From contig NZ_LR535679.1 in the NCBI RefSeq assembly GCF_900699785.1, positions 1,736,001 to 1,800,000 on the forward strand: a stretch of 64,000 nt of DNA, given 5' to 3'. A model generated the notes under the pieces. That model was not told the DNA's origin, made no database searches, and worked only from the letters and a program-made list of their open reading frames with translations. Position 1 is the first letter of the stretch. Each line of letters starts with the position of its first letter. The translations under genes and the position numbers were made by a program. This document shows, piece after piece, positions 9,439-18,917 of the stretch. The stretch is from Campylobacter showae. Lineage in GTDB: Bacteria; Campylobacterota; Campylobacteria; Campylobacterales; Campylobacteraceae.

Positions 9439-9456
9439 GAAAAGGAGCTTTAAAAA

Positions 9457-11475
9457 ATGAACGTAAAATATTATGATGCATTAGTTATCGGAGGCGGTCT
9501 AGCGGGGCTTCGCGCTGCCGTCGCCGCTGGAGAAAAGGGGCTAAGTACGGTAGTTTTAAGCCTAATCCCGGTTAAGCGCTCGCACTCTGCGGCTGCGCAA
9601 GGCGGTATGCAAGCCTCTTTGGGAAATTCAAAAATGAGCGAAGGCGACAACGAGGACGTACACTTTGCCGACACGGTAAAAGGTAGCGACTGGGGCTGCG
9701 ATCAGCAAGTCGCGCGTATGTTTTGTCAAACCGCGCCTAAGGCGATCCGCGAGCTAGCCGCTTGGGGCGTGCCTTGGACTCGTATAACAAAAGGCGAAAG
9801 AAGCGCTATCATCAACGCTCAAAAAACGACTATCGTAGAAAAAGAAGAGGTCCACGGACTCATCCACTCTCGCGACTTTGGCGGAACTAAAAAATGGAGA
9901 ACATGCTTTACGGCGGACGCCACCGGTCACACTATGCTTTTTGCCGTAGCAAACGAAGCTCTAAAGCACAACGTAGAAATCCACGACAGAAAAGAAGCTA
10001 TCGCGCTAATCCACGCAAACAACCGCTGTTACGGCGCGATCGTCCGCGATCTAGTTAACGGCGAGATCACGGCATACGTCGCAAAAGGTACTCTAATCGC
10101 TACGGGCGGCTACGGTAGGGTTTATAAACACACTACAAACGCCGTAGTTTGCGAAGGTATCGGCGCGGCTATCGCACTTGAGACCGGCGTAGCTCAGCTA
10201 GGAAATATGGAAGCGGTGCAGTTTCACCCGACTCCGATCGTTCCAAGCGGTATTTTGCTAACAGAAGGTTGCCGCGGCGATGGTGGAATTTTACGCGACG
10301 TAGACGGATATCGCTTTATGCCCGACTACGAGCCTGAGAAAAAAGAACTAGCTAGCCGCGACGTCGTAAGCCGCCGCATCATGGAGCATATCCGCGCAGG
10401 CAAGGGCGTACCTAGCCCATACGGATATCACGTTTGGCTGGATATCTCGATCCTAGGACGCGAGCATATCGAGAAAAACTTACGCGACGTTCAAGAAATT
10501 TGCGAAATCTTTAACGGCATCGACCCTGCCGATACCGAAGTATATACCGACGAAAACGGACGCCAACGCGGTAAAGGCTGGGCGCCGATCCTTCCTATGC
10601 AGCACTACTCTATGGGCGGTATAAAAACTAAGCCTACGGGCGAGAGCCCGACGCTAGCGGGTCTATTTAGCGCCGGCGAGGCTGCATGCTGGGATATGCA
10701 CGGATTTAACCGTCTAGGCGGCAACTCCGTTTCTGAAACGGTCGTCGCGGGCATGATTGTGGGCGATTATTTTGCCGACTACTGCGGTAAACACGAGATC
10801 GAGATAAATACTAACGACATCGAAAAATTCGTTAAAAAAGAGGAAGACTATCTAAAGAGCCTGGTCGAAAAAGAGGGCAAATTTAACGTATTTGAGATCA
10901 AAAATAAGATGAAAGACATCATGTGGGAGCACGTAGCAATCTTTAGAACCGGCGAAGGTCTGGCCGTAGCGGTAAAAGAGCTAGAAGAGCTTTATAAGCA
11001 ATCTTTAGATGTCAAAGTCACAAACAAGGCGCTTTTTGGCAACCCTGAGCTTGAGGAAGCCTACCGCGTACCAAAGATGCTAAAACTAGCTCTTTGTATC
11101 GCAAAAGGCGCGCTTGATCGCACCGAGAGCCGCGGAGCGCACTGCCGCGAGGACTATCCGAAACGCGACGACCTAAACTGGCTAAACAGAACTCTAACTA
11201 GCTGGAAAGAGGGCGATACGCTACCGACTATCGTGTATGAGCCGCTTGATATTATGAAAATGGAAATTCCGCCGGCATTCCGCGGATACGGAGCTAAGGG
11301 TAACATCATCGAACACCCGGACAGCGCCGTACGTCAAGCGCAGGTCGATGAGATCCGCGCCAAAATGGAAGCCGAAGGCAAAGGCAGATACGAGATCCAA
11401 GAAGCGCTAATGCACTATGATCTTCAGCCTAAATATAAAGCACCAAACGAAAGAGCAGGAATAGGATATGAGTAG
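9457..11475 (+). CDS. frdA: Fumarate reductase flavoprotein subunit
   Basis: A 672-residue catalytic subunit facing the cytoplasm that reduces fumarate to succinate. The N-terminal dinucleotide fold [17 protein letters not shown] binds FAD, and the His in [10 protein letters not shown] is the covalent FAD attachment site. Substrate-site blocks include [24 protein letters not shown] and the mobile capping region. The C-terminal [17 protein letters not shown] block is also present, and the length fits Wolinella and Campylobacter FrdA. RBS AAAAGGAGC precedes ATG. The end overlaps frdB by eight bases. This is the terminal step of fumarate respiration. Confidence 0.97.
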   Translation: MNVKYYDALVIGGGLAGLRAAVAAGEKGLSTVVLSLIPVKRSHSAAAQGGMQASLGNSKMSEGDNEDVHFADTVKGSDWGCDQQVARMFCQTAPKAIRELAAWGVPWTRITKGERSAIINAQKTTIVEKEEVHGLIHSRDFGGTKKWRTCFTADATGHTMLFAVANEALKHNVEIHDRKEAIALIHANNRCYGAIVRDLVNGEITAYVAKGTLIATGGYGRVYKHTTNAVVCEGIGAAIALETGVAQLGNMEAVQFHPTPIVPSGILLTEGCRGDGGILRDVDGYRFMPDYEPEKKELASRDVVSRRIMEHIRAGKGVPSPYGYHVWLDISILGREHIEKNLRDVQEICEIFNGIDPADTEVYTDENGRQRGKGWAPILPMQHYSMGGIKTKPTGESPTLAGLFSAGEAACWDMHGFNRLGGNSVSETVVAGMIVGDYFADYCGKHEIEINTNDIEKFVKKEEDYLKSLVEKEGKFNVFEIKNKMKDIMWEHVAIFRTGEGLAVAVKELEELYKQSLDVKVTNKALFGNPELEEAYRVPKMLKLALCIAKGALDRTESRGAHCREDYPKRDDLNWLNRTLTSWKEGDTLPTIVYEPLDIMKMEIPPAFRGYGAKGNIIEHPDSAVRQAQVDEIRAKMEAEGKGRYEIQEALMHYDLQPKYKAPNERAGIGYE

Positions 11476-12187
11476 AAAAATCACCATAAAAGCATTTAAA
11501 TATAATCCGTTGAGCAAAATTTCAAAGCCGCATTTCGCGACCTACGAGCTAGAAGAAACAGACGGCATGACGCTTTTTATAGCGTTAAATCAAATTCGCG
11601 AGAAATTTGACCCGGATCTTAGCTTTGACTTCGTTTGCCGCGCCGGTATCTGCGGAAGCTGCGGTATGCTAGTTAACGGTACGCCAAAGCTTGCTTGCCG
11701 TACGCTAACCAAAGACTATCCAAACGGCGTGATCGAGCTTATGCCTTTGCCGGTGTTTAAGCTACTAAAAGACCTAAGCGTAGACACGGGCAACTGGATG
11801 AACGCGATGAGTAAGCGCGTGGAGAGCTGGATACATACAGATCACGAGACCGATATATCTAAGCTTGAGGAAAAAGTCGAGCCTGAAGTAGCACAGGAAG
11901 TATTTGAGCTTGACCGCTGCATCGAATGCGGTATCTGCGTAGCTGCGTGCGGTACGGCTATCATGAGGTCTGATTTCATCGGCGCGGTCGGACTTAACCG
12001 CGTAGCAAGATTTAAAATCGACGCGCTTGACAAACGAACCGACGAGGACTTTTACGAGCTTATCGGAGATGATGACGGCGTGTTTGGCTGTATGACTTTG
12101 CTAGGCTGCGAGGATAACTGCCCTAAACACCTCCCGCTACAAAGCAGGATTGCGTATATGCGCAGAAAAATGGCTGTAATAAAGTAG
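11468..12187 (+). CDS. frdB: Fumarate reductase iron-sulfur subunit
   Basis: A 239-residue subunit carrying electrons from FrdC haem to FrdA flavin. The plant-type [2Fe-2S] motif is [12 protein letters not shown], with the fourth Cys in KLACRT. The C-terminal domain has [12 protein letters not shown] for [4Fe-4S], and [17 protein letters not shown], which with the earlier cysteines makes the [3Fe-4S] site. It starts eight bases inside the frdA end and is followed by a strong terminator, so frdCAB is a closed operon. Confidence 0.97.
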   Translation: MSRKITIKAFKYNPLSKISKPHFATYELEETDGMTLFIALNQIREKFDPDLSFDFVCRAGICGSCGMLVNGTPKLACRTLTKDYPNGVIELMPLPVFKLLKDLSVDTGNWMNAMSKRVESWIHTDHETDISKLEEKVEPEVAQEVFELDRCIECGICVAACGTAIMRSDFIGAVGLNRVARFKIDALDKRTDEDFYELIGDDDGVFGCMTLLGCEDNCPKHLPLQSRIAYMRRKMAVIK

Positions 12188-12189
12188 CC

Positions 12190-12213
12190 AAGGGGTCGTG
12201 AGACCCCTTTTTA
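12190..12213 (+). terminator. Rho-independent terminator of frdCAB
   Basis: The perfect stem AAGGGGTC / GACCCCTT with a GTGA loop is followed by a T tract, three bases after the frdB stop. Confidence 0.92.
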
Positions 12214-12578
12214 AATTTAACTTCAAATTTTACTATACTTCTTCTCAAATTTTATCGTCAAATTTACCTTTTTTAACTAGGTTAAATTTGTTCAAATTTT
12301 ATGATACTTACTTTGTTAAATTTTCCAAAATATGCGGATATACGAAAATATCCAATTTTGCATTAATCCAAATTTGATTACGGCGTCTTTGATTTCTTGT
12401 TTAAATTTAAAGATGGGGTGCTTGCAGTAAATTCAGCAATAGCTTTGTTTTTATGTTATTTTGAAATAGTCATGCATGCTTAAATATGTGTCAAATATTA
12501 TAATGAAACAAGAGAGGGTTTAGGGCTCATATTTTTGGGATATTGTGACAGTAATTGATGGTGCATAAAAATGATAAA
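12214..12578. other. Gene-free AT-rich spacer between frdB and tmRNA
   Basis: No credible open frame. The first 120 bases hold repeated AAATTT and TTTAAATTT words. A TATTATAATG block near 12495 resembles a plus-strand -10 box, but nothing is encoded downstream in that direction. The end nearest 12579 is the 3' flank of the tmRNA. Confidence 0.5.
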
Positions 12579-12937
12579 TGGTGGAAGCGAGGGGGATCGA
12601 ACCCCTGTCCAAAAACAAACCGATTACAGCCTCTACACGCTTAGCAAAAGTGAAAAATTCATCTAAAAAGGCTCACTTTCCAAAAACCTTATTTTAGACT
12701 AAGACAAGATTTCGGCTAACGGCTCGTCAGACCGCCAACCTACGCTAGCTGGGGTTACTCGCCGTTATCTTAGCTAGTATCGGACTAGGCGAGGCTCAAC
12801 TGAACTTACGCAGCTTTAGCGTAAGCAGGAGCGTAGTTAACGTTGTTTGCGTTTAAATTTATTTGAGCTTTTTACGCTTTGCTCAAAGCGACGTGCCACC
12901 GTGACCGCTCTGCTCCTGTCGAAGCCAAGTCGCTCCC
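12579..12937 (-). ncRNA. ssrA: Transfer-messenger RNA (tmRNA)
   Basis: About 359 bases on the minus strand. The tRNA-like ends pair: 5' GGGAGCG with 3' CGCTTCC followed by encoded ACCA. The 3' part carries the T-arm (GGGGTTCGA-type sequence) and the 5' part the GACTTGGCTTCGACAGG block seen in epsilonproteobacterial tmRNAs. The internal tag frame runs from 12850 to 12806 and ends in TAA. tmRNA frees ribosomes stalled on broken messages and tags the product for proteolysis. The 5' end is set from the acceptor pairing; RNase P should process it from a start near 12972. Confidence 0.97.
12806..12850 (-). other. tmRNA tag reading frame, ANNVNYAPAYAKAA-stop
   Basis: Fourteen codons plus TAA inside the tmRNA. 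The C. jejuni tag as I recall it is ANNVKFAPAYAKAA, so this one differs at two central residues (KF to NY). The terminal AKAA is kept as a protease degron. Confidence 0.9.
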
Positions 12938-12978
12938 GTAAGAATAGGCTAAATTTAGCCTTGTTTTAAAGGTTGTGG

Positions 12979-13007
12979 ATTATATTATTTTTTGTATTTT
13001 TTGTCAA
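12979..13007 (-). promoter_or_regulatory. Consensus sigma-70 promoter of the tmRNA gene
   Basis: On the minus strand, TTGACA (13007-13002) and TATAAT (12984-12979) are separated by exactly 17 bases, a full match to the housekeeping consensus. The predicted start is near 12972, leaving a leader of about 35 bases with a GGCTAAATTTAGCC palindrome before the mature 5' end. The -35 box overlaps the last codons of the upstream hpt gene. Confidence 0.9.
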
Positions 13008-13411
13008 ACGTCTAGTTTTTGGGGGATTTTTACGATATTTGCATCCAAAACTCCGAAAAACTCCGCATCGGTTTCTATATCGTTTTTGTATTTTTCAAAC
13101 TGATCGCTCACCAAAAGTAACCAGTCTACAAAATCGTCGTTTGCGGGCCCTTGTAGCTCTCTAGCCTCGCCGCAAATTTCCTCTGCCAATGTCGTTAGTT
13201 TAAATATCGGATTGAGCTTCATAAAGCTCGAGGCGGATTTTATGTTGTGAAAAATTCTAAAAAGCTCGTTGATGTTGGCGTTATATCTATCGTTTCTAGC
13301 TAGCCCGATGATGAGGGGTTCCATCAGGTCGCACATTAAGGAGTAGTGCGACAAAAACTCCTCTACAATATCGTAAGAGTAGTCTATCTCGAGGCTTTTT
13401 AGTATTCCCAT
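13004..13411 (-). CDS. Stand-alone histidine phosphotransfer (Hpt) domain protein
   Basis: A 135-residue helical protein. The segment FRIFHNIKSASSF contains the HxxK phosphotransfer motif, with the phospho-accepting His at about residue 55; the helix pair around it has the usual length for Hpt domains. Such proteins relay phosphate between response regulators and hybrid kinases. No kinase or regulator is encoded next to it, so partners are unknown. The start follows TTAAGGAAA. Its last codons contain the -35 box of the tmRNA promoter, and both genes run in the same direction. Confidence 0.8.
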   Translation of the reverse strand: MGILKSLEIDYSYDIVEEFLSHYSLMCDLMEPLIIGLARNDRYNANINELFRIFHNIKSASSFMKLNPIFKLTTLAEEICGEARELQGPANDDFVDWLLLVSDQFEKYKNDIETDAEFFGVLDANIVKIPQKLDV

Positions 13412-13496
13412 TTATTTTCCTTAAAATTATTGCGCTGATTGTATCATTTTTTTGATAAAATTAAAAATAAAATACCGAATTTTAAGGAGGAAATTT

Positions 13497-14300
13497 ATGC
13501 CGAAAAATGATAAAAAAGTTACAATTTATGATATAATTAACAAAAAGGGCACCCAGCCCATCGTTATGATCACGGCTTACGACGCTCTTTTTGCGCGGCT
13601 TTTTGATGATTACGTCGACATTATCTTAGTGGGCGACAGTCTAAATATGAGCTTTAACGGCAAAAAAGACACCCTTAGCCTTAAAATGAACGACGCGCTT
13701 TATCACGTTAAGGCCGTTTTACAGGGCTCAAAACGCGCTTTCGTCGTTGCCGATATGCCCTTTGGTAGCTATCAGGACGAAAAATCCGCGCTAAAAAACG
13801 CGACTAAACTTATCAAAGCCGGCGCGGACGCGGTCAAATTTGAAGGCGGTCTAAAAGCCGCTCCTATCGTAAAAAGGCTCGTTGGCGAGGGTATAAACGT
13901 GATGGCTCACATCGGACTCATGCCCCAGTTTGTGCGAAACGAAGGCGGCTACAAGATAAAAGGGCGCAGCGAGGCTGACGAAGCGCGCTTGATCGACGAG
14001 GCGAAGGCGCTTGAGCGCGCTGGAGCGTTTTCGGCCGTGGTCGAGGGCACGCTAAGCCCGGTTGCGGCAAAGGTCGCAAAGAGCGTGCAAATGCCTATCA
14101 TCGGTATCGGGGCAGGTGCCGACGTAGACGGACAGGTGCTTGTGTGGAGCGATATGCTCGGCTTTTTTGACGAGTTTAAGCCAAAATTCGTCAAACGATA
14201 CCTTGACGGCGCAAATTTGGTGCGAACGGCGGTAGAAGCCTACGCTCGCGAAGTTAGAGAAAAGACCTTTCCGAGCGAGGAGTTCGAGTATAAAATTTAG
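13497..14300 (+). CDS. panB: 3-methyl-2-oxobutanoate hydroxymethyltransferase
   Basis: A 267-residue TIM-barrel enzyme of pantothenate (coenzyme A) synthesis. It adds a hydroxymethyl group from methylene-tetrahydrofolate to alpha-ketoisovalerate, giving ketopantoate. Metal and substrate motifs are clear: ITAYDALFARLFDD, ILVGDSLNM (Mg-binding Asp), VVADMPFGSY, VKFEGG and HIGLMPQ; the catalytic Glu sits in AVVEG. ATG 13497 has AAGGAGG in front, so the longer in-frame start at 13452 is rejected. It appears to be a single gene here; panC and panD are not in the window. Confidence 0.95.
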   Translation: MPKNDKKVTIYDIINKKGTQPIVMITAYDALFARLFDDYVDIILVGDSLNMSFNGKKDTLSLKMNDALYHVKAVLQGSKRAFVVADMPFGSYQDEKSALKNATKLIKAGADAVKFEGGLKAAPIVKRLVGEGINVMAHIGLMPQFVRNEGGYKIKGRSEADEARLIDEAKALERAGAFSAVVEGTLSPVAAKVAKSVQMPIIGIGAGADVDGQVLVWSDMLGFFDEFKPKFVKRYLDGANLVRTAVEAYAREVREKTFPSEEFEYKI

Positions 14301-14496
14301 CTTGTTTTGGGCAAATCTAGTCGGCGGGGCAAATTTGATCACCCGGCAAGCGGCGGCAAATTTGGTCCTTAGGCGTTAAATTTGACGAACAGAGTTTGAG
14401 TTAAATTTGAACGCTTGCATTTACCCGCCCCTCGTCAAATTTGACGGGCAAATTTGGCTATCAAAACAAGACTAGATTAAAAGCAAGGAGCGAGTT

Positions 14497-15384
14497 TTGA
14501 AAATTTTATTGATTTTAGCGGCGTTTTTTAGCGCGCTAACGGCTTCAAATACGAATTTTGGGCTAAGCATCGATAGTCTTGGCGAGCAAAACGAGCAAAC
14601 GCAGAACGAGAAGCGATTTTCTAAACGCGAGGAGACTGCGAGACAGGCTATCGAAAATGCCGATTATGACGCTGCTTTTAAGATTTTATCGCCGCTTTGC
14701 GAGGAGGGCGACGCGATGAGTTGCGCGGCGCTGGGCAGTATGCATTTTGGCGGGCTGGGAGCCGAGAAAAGCAACGAAAAAGCCGAACTTTTCTTTGTAA
14801 AATCGTGCGAGCTAGGAAACGGCACGGGCTGCTTTGATCTGGCGCTTTTAAACGTCAAGGAAATTTTCGGCCCCAAAGATGAAAATAAAATATTTCGCCT
14901 CTACGAAAAAGGCTGCGAGCTAGGCTCTGAAGCGGCTTGCAACAACCTCGGCCTTATCTACGAATCACAAAACGATCTCAAAAAATCCGTAAATTTATAT
15001 GCCAAAGCATGCAGGAAATTTGACGGCGCTGGTTGCTACAACTACGGCAGGATGATGCATGAGGGATTGGGCGCGGAGCGAGACCTGGCAAGCGCGCACA
15101 AGGCCTTTGACACTTCGTGCTATATGAAAAACGCGCTTGGCTGCTATGCTCTGGGCTACGTTTACGAGCACGCGCAGGGCGTGGAGTTTGCTGTTTACGA
15201 CGCGTACGACGGATATTCGCGCTCTTGCAAACTCGGCAACGACGACGGCTGTAGGGCGCTCGGTTTTGAAAACTACGAAAAAAATATCGAAATTTACGAA
15301 AAATTCGAGTCCATCGCTGAGGGTTGCAAATTCGGCAACGATAGCGACTGCAAGCTTTTAAAAGCGAGGATAGCGGAGTTTTGA
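14497..15384 (+). CDS. Secreted cysteine-rich Sel1-repeat protein
   Basis: A 295-residue protein with an N-terminal signal peptide (KILLILAAFFSALTAS) followed by about six Sel1-like repeats of roughly 36 residues. Repeats carry paired cysteines, as in ALSPLCEEGDAMSCAALG-type units, FFVKSCELGNGTGCFDLA and SRSCKLGNDDGCRALG, which would form one disulfide per repeat in the periplasm. This is the build of Helicobacter Hcp proteins. Such repeats bind proteins; the partner is unknown. The start is TTG 14497 with AAGGAG seven bases upstream. Many Campylobacterota carry several such paralogues. Confidence 0.8.
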   Translation: MKILLILAAFFSALTASNTNFGLSIDSLGEQNEQTQNEKRFSKREETARQAIENADYDAAFKILSPLCEEGDAMSCAALGSMHFGGLGAEKSNEKAELFFVKSCELGNGTGCFDLALLNVKEIFGPKDENKIFRLYEKGCELGSEAACNNLGLIYESQNDLKKSVNLYAKACRKFDGAGCYNYGRMMHEGLGAERDLASAHKAFDTSCYMKNALGCYALGYVYEHAQGVEFAVYDAYDGYSRSCKLGNDDGCRALGFENYEKNIEIYEKFESIAEGCKFGNDSDCKLLKARIAEF

Positions 15385-15424
15385 TAAAATGGCGCATTTG
15401 TCGTAAAAAGATAAAAGACGGTAG

Positions 15425-16066
15425 ATGAAAAAGTCAAATAATGTCCTAAAGCCGATTTTAACGGTTGTTGTTTGTTTAATTGCGTTCACCGTTCTTGTTA
15501 TAGCGGTTATTTGCAGCACTTTTGGCGGCTACCTCGACCAAAAGGAGATAGAAAAAGTCCCTTTAATGCAAAACTATGAGTTAAATCGTGAAAAAATTTT
15601 AGATTTGCTAGAGTTTGCGCGCAGGAACATATCCGCAGATTTGCGCGTAAGTATCACCACGAACCATATCGAGATCGGCTCTAACGATAACGGGACGAAA
15701 ATAAGTAGCCGCAATATCAAAGATGTCCTAAAATTTATCGGCTGGGATACGGCTAAATTTAAAGAGTTGCAATCTAGACTCGAGTCCGTAAATTCCGTAA
15801 AGGTTACCGTAAATTCGGATAAAAATAGTAAAGCAGAACCCGTGGCTATCATAACTTACAGCTATGTAGAACACTACGAGAGGAGTTATGAATTCTACGC
15901 AAAGGATAGCCCAAGGCTACAAGAGCTATACGATAAAGGTTGCACCAAAAAATACGAAGACGACGGCGTCGTATTTGTAACATGGACGTCGCACGGCGAT
16001 AAATATCAAACTTTTTGCGTTAAAGACGACGGCGAGGGTGTTTTGATGGATTGGCGCTGGCGTTAG
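15425..16066 (+). CDS. Membrane-anchored protein of unknown function
   Basis: A 213-residue protein with one N-terminal transmembrane helix (residues about 9-33, LTVVVCLIAFTVLVIAVIC) and a soluble, probably periplasmic, remainder. The outer part has many charged residues and alternating strands, ending DDGEGVLMDWRWR. I recognise no family. It begins 40 bases after the Sel1 gene, so the two may be cotranscribed. The RBS is weak (AAAGACGGTAG). Confidence 0.6.
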   Translation: MKKSNNVLKPILTVVVCLIAFTVLVIAVICSTFGGYLDQKEIEKVPLMQNYELNREKILDLLEFARRNISADLRVSITTNHIEIGSNDNGTKISSRNIKDVLKFIGWDTAKFKELQSRLESVNSVKVTVNSDKNSKAEPVAIITYSYVEHYERSYEFYAKDSPRLQELYDKGCTKKYEDDGVVFVTWTSHGDKYQTFCVKDDGEGVLMDWRWR

Positions 16067-16439
16067 ATCGTTACTTTTTATGTGATTTTTGGCTTGGAGC
16101 CTCAAACGGAAGAGTAAATTTAGCGCGTTTTGTCTTTGGGTGGCTTTGGTCTTTTCTTAAATTTGCATGCGTGCTTCCGTCAAAAATTGCGAACCACGGC
16201 ATAAATTTATCAATGCAATTTAGTGCAAAACCAGCGGAGGTGCGGACGCAAACTGCAAGAAAAATGCGAAACTAAATCAAGAAGCGAGACATGAATTTAG
16301 CCCGCTAAAATTTCGTCGGCCCACTCCTGCGACCCAAATTTGCCCTAAATCGCCGAGTCCATTTCAAGCGAGCCCAAAGCCAAAACTTACCCAAAATTTT
16401 GTAAAATGCGGCAAATTTACGAAAAACAGAGCCGAAAAA
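16067..16439. other. Gene-free spacer before ruvB
   Basis: Small frames here lack ribosome sites and recognisable content. The last part (CCAAAATTTTGTAAAATGCGG) is the AT-rich leader of ruvB, with TGTAAAAT as a possible -10 box. Nothing else is seen. Confidence 0.4.
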
Positions 16440-17459
16440 ATGGATAGAATAGTCGAAATAGAAAAAATAAGCTTCGAGAACGATTTTGAGGTGTCGCTGC
16501 GCCCCACGCGCTTTGAGGACTACATCGGACAGGAAAAAATCAAGCAAAATTTAGGCGTATTTATAAAGGCTGCCAAAAAGCGCGGCGAGTGCCTAGATCA
16601 CGTGCTTTTCTATGGGCCTCCGGGCCTTGGCAAGACGACGCTGGCGCACATCATCGCAAACGAAATGGGCGTGAGCATCAAGATGACGGCCGCGCCCATG
16701 ATAGAAAAAAGCGGCGATCTAGCAGCGGTTCTGACAAATTTGCAAGAAGGCGACGTGCTGTTTATCGACGAGATACACCGCTTGAGTCCTGCTATCGAGG
16801 AAGTGCTGTATCCGGCGATGGAGGACTTTCGCTTAGATATCATCATCGGCTCGGGACCTGCGGCGCAGACCATCAAGATCGATCTGCCTAAATTTACGCT
16901 AATTGGCGCTACTACGCGCGCTGGCATGATTTCAGCGCCCCTGCGGGATCGCTTTGGGATGGATTTTAGGCTGCAGTTTTACACTCGCGAGGAGCTGGCT
17001 CGTATCGTGCAGATCGCCTCTGTAAAGCTTGGCAAAGAGTGCGAAAAATCCGCCGCTCTCGAGGTCGCCGCCCGTTCACGCGCTACGCCTAGGATCGCGC
17101 TGCGACTGCTAAAGCGCATACGAGACTTCGCCGAGGTAAACGACGAAGCGATCATCTCGCAACCTCGCGCCAAAGAGGCTCTGGACGCGCTTGGCGTAAA
17201 CGATATCGGCTTTGACGAGATGGATATCAAGTACCTAGAAATCCTGCTCGCCGCCAAACGTCGCCCGATGGGTCTAAGCACGATCGCGGCGGCTTTGAGC
17301 GAAGACGAAGGTACGGTCGAGGACGTGATCGAGCCCTATCTGCTCGCTAACGGCTACATCGAGCGCACGGCAAAAGGCAGGCTAGCTAGCGCCAAAGCCT
17401 ACGAGGCGTTTAAGCTCAAATTTGACGGGGATACGCAAAGGGGGCTGTTTGAGGAGTGA
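16440..17459 (+). CDS. ruvB: Holliday junction branch migration helicase RuvB
   Basis: A 339-residue AAA+ motor that, with RuvA, drives branch migration of Holliday junctions in recombination repair. Visible: Walker [13 protein letters not shown], Walker [11 protein letters not shown], sensor [13 protein letters not shown], arginine finger region [10 protein letters not shown], and the C-terminal winged helix ([28 protein letters not shown]). Length fits the family. ATG 16440 follows an A-rich stretch with no strong SD. ruvA is not adjacent, as is usual in Campylobacter. Confidence 0.97.
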   Translation: MDRIVEIEKISFENDFEVSLRPTRFEDYIGQEKIKQNLGVFIKAAKKRGECLDHVLFYGPPGLGKTTLAHIIANEMGVSIKMTAAPMIEKSGDLAAVLTNLQEGDVLFIDEIHRLSPAIEEVLYPAMEDFRLDIIIGSGPAAQTIKIDLPKFTLIGATTRAGMISAPLRDRFGMDFRLQFYTREELARIVQIASVKLGKECEKSAALEVAARSRATPRIALRLLKRIRDFAEVNDEAIISQPRAKEALDALGVNDIGFDEMDIKYLEILLAAKRRPMGLSTIAAALSEDEGTVEDVIEPYLLANGYIERTAKGRLASAKAYEAFKLKFDGDTQRGLFEE

Positions 17460-17725
17460 GGCAAAATCGGCTCTTTTTGGGTCGGTCGCCTTTTGCTAAA
17501 TTTTATCCAAGCAAATTTGAGTTTTCAAATTTGCCGCCGTTTGGCTAGTCGGCCGTCAAATTTGACTATATTTTTGCTATGCGCTCAGACTAAAAACGCT
17601 TGCCAAATTTAACCCGCTCAAATTTCGCGCCGAATTTATCAGCCGCACCAAAGCCGCCGCACCACCGCCTGCCCGTCCGCAAAACCCCGCAAAATCTGAT
17701 ATAATAAGCCCCTCAAAGGAAAAAA

Positions 17726-18766
17726 ATGAATAATCGAGTGTTTTTCGGTATCTTCGCTCTTTGTGCGTTGGCGCTAGTGGTGTACCTTTTCAAGCCGTTT
17801 TTGCTAAACATCTTTATCGCCGCCTTGCTAGCCGTCGCCACCTCAAACGTAAACGTCAAATTTTTGCAGCTAACGAAGGGTAAAAGAACGCTCTCGGCGG
17901 CTCTTACGACGCTAGCGCTGTTTTCGCTATTTATCGCGCCGCTTTTGTACGCCGTGATCGAGATCGCAAAACACGCCGCAAACTTTAACACCGGCTACAT
18001 AACAAACACGCTAAATTATTTTCAAAGCGGGAATTTTCAGCTACCCGAACCGATCAAATTTCTAGAGCCTAAAATCAAAGAGATGATCGCCGACATCGAC
18101 GTCGGAGCGATATCTAGCAACGTACTTTCTAGCCTTGGCGGCATCGGCAAATCAAGCGTGAAATTTCTCATCGACATGATTTTTATCCTCGTGTTTTTCT
18201 TTTTTGCGGTGCTTTACGGTAGCGAGCTCGTGGGCTACCTAAAAAGCGCGCTTCCGATGAAGGAGAGCGAGAGCGAATTTATCCTCAGCGAAGTAGCCAA
18301 CGTCATGAGCGTCGTGCTTTACTCTATCGTTTTAAACGCGATTTTGCAGGGCTGCCTCTTTGCTATCATCACGATTTCGTACGGCTACAACGGCTTTTTG
18401 ATGGGCATACTCTTTGCCTTTACTTCGCTTGTTCCGGTCGTTGGCGGCTTGCTTGCGTGGGGACCGATCAGCCTTTACGAGTTTGCTAACGGCAACACCG
18501 CGGCCGCGATCGTCATCGCCGTCTATACCATCGTCGTGATCTCTATCGTCGCAGATACGTTTTTAAAGCCGATCGTGATTAAATTTATCAACGATAAGCT
18601 CGTAAAAATCCCTACTAAAATAAACGAACTGTTGCTATTTTTCTCGATGATAGCAGGCATCTCGACGTTTGGCTTTTGGGGACTTATCTTAGGTCCTGCG
18701 ATCGTGACGTTTTTTATCTCGACGATCAAGCTTTATACATTGCTTAAAGAGCACTCGGTCGTGTAA
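17726..18766 (+). CDS. AI-2E (PerM/YdiK) family membrane protein
   Basis: A 346-residue inner-membrane protein with seven or eight hydrophobic segments. The pattern fits the AI-2E family: paired N-terminal helices, a soluble middle (GNFQLPEPIKFLEPKIKEMIADID), then GFLMGILFAFTSLVPVVGGLLAWGP and FLKPIVIKFIND, the conserved loop before the last helices, and FWGLILGPAIV. Members include the AI-2 exporter TqsA and Na+/H+ antiporters, so the substrate is open. RBS AAAGGA precedes ATG. Confidence 0.85.
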   Translation: MNNRVFFGIFALCALALVVYLFKPFLLNIFIAALLAVATSNVNVKFLQLTKGKRTLSAALTTLALFSLFIAPLLYAVIEIAKHAANFNTGYITNTLNYFQSGNFQLPEPIKFLEPKIKEMIADIDVGAISSNVLSSLGGIGKSSVKFLIDMIFILVFFFFAVLYGSELVGYLKSALPMKESESEFILSEVANVMSVVLYSIVLNAILQGCLFAIITISYGYNGFLMGILFAFTSLVPVVGGLLAWGPISLYEFANGNTAAAIVIAVYTIVVISIVADTFLKPIVIKFINDKLVKIPTKINELLLFFSMIAGISTFGFWGLILGPAIVTFFISTIKLYTLLKEHSVV

Positions 18767-18836
18767 ATTTGCCTAAAATCGGCGATATTTTTAGCAAATA
18801 TCACAAATCTAACACGAATTTTATTATTTTCTGTGC

Positions 18837-18885
18837 TATAATCCTTAAATATAAAAATTAATGTTCCGCATTAAATTTGCGGAAC
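18837..18885 (+). promoter_or_regulatory. Promoter and 5' leader hairpin of the OprD-type porin gene
   Basis: An extended -10 box, TGTGCTATAAT, has TATAAT at 18837-18842. The leader of about 70 bases contains the stem GTTCCGC / GCGGAAC (18863-18869 with 18879-18885). A 5' hairpin of this kind often stabilises abundant outer-membrane protein messages. Confidence 0.65.
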
Positions 18886-18917
18886 GTAAATTTGCTAAAT
18901 TTAACCAAGGAGTTTTT

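Noticed and set aside
12487..12505. Plus-strand promoter with TATAAT in the frdB-tmRNA spacer
   Set aside because: No gene or RNA follows in that direction; the tmRNA is on the other strand.
16051..16275. 74-codon frame before ruvB
   Set aside because: Overlaps the end of the previous gene, no ribosome site, no recognisable domain.
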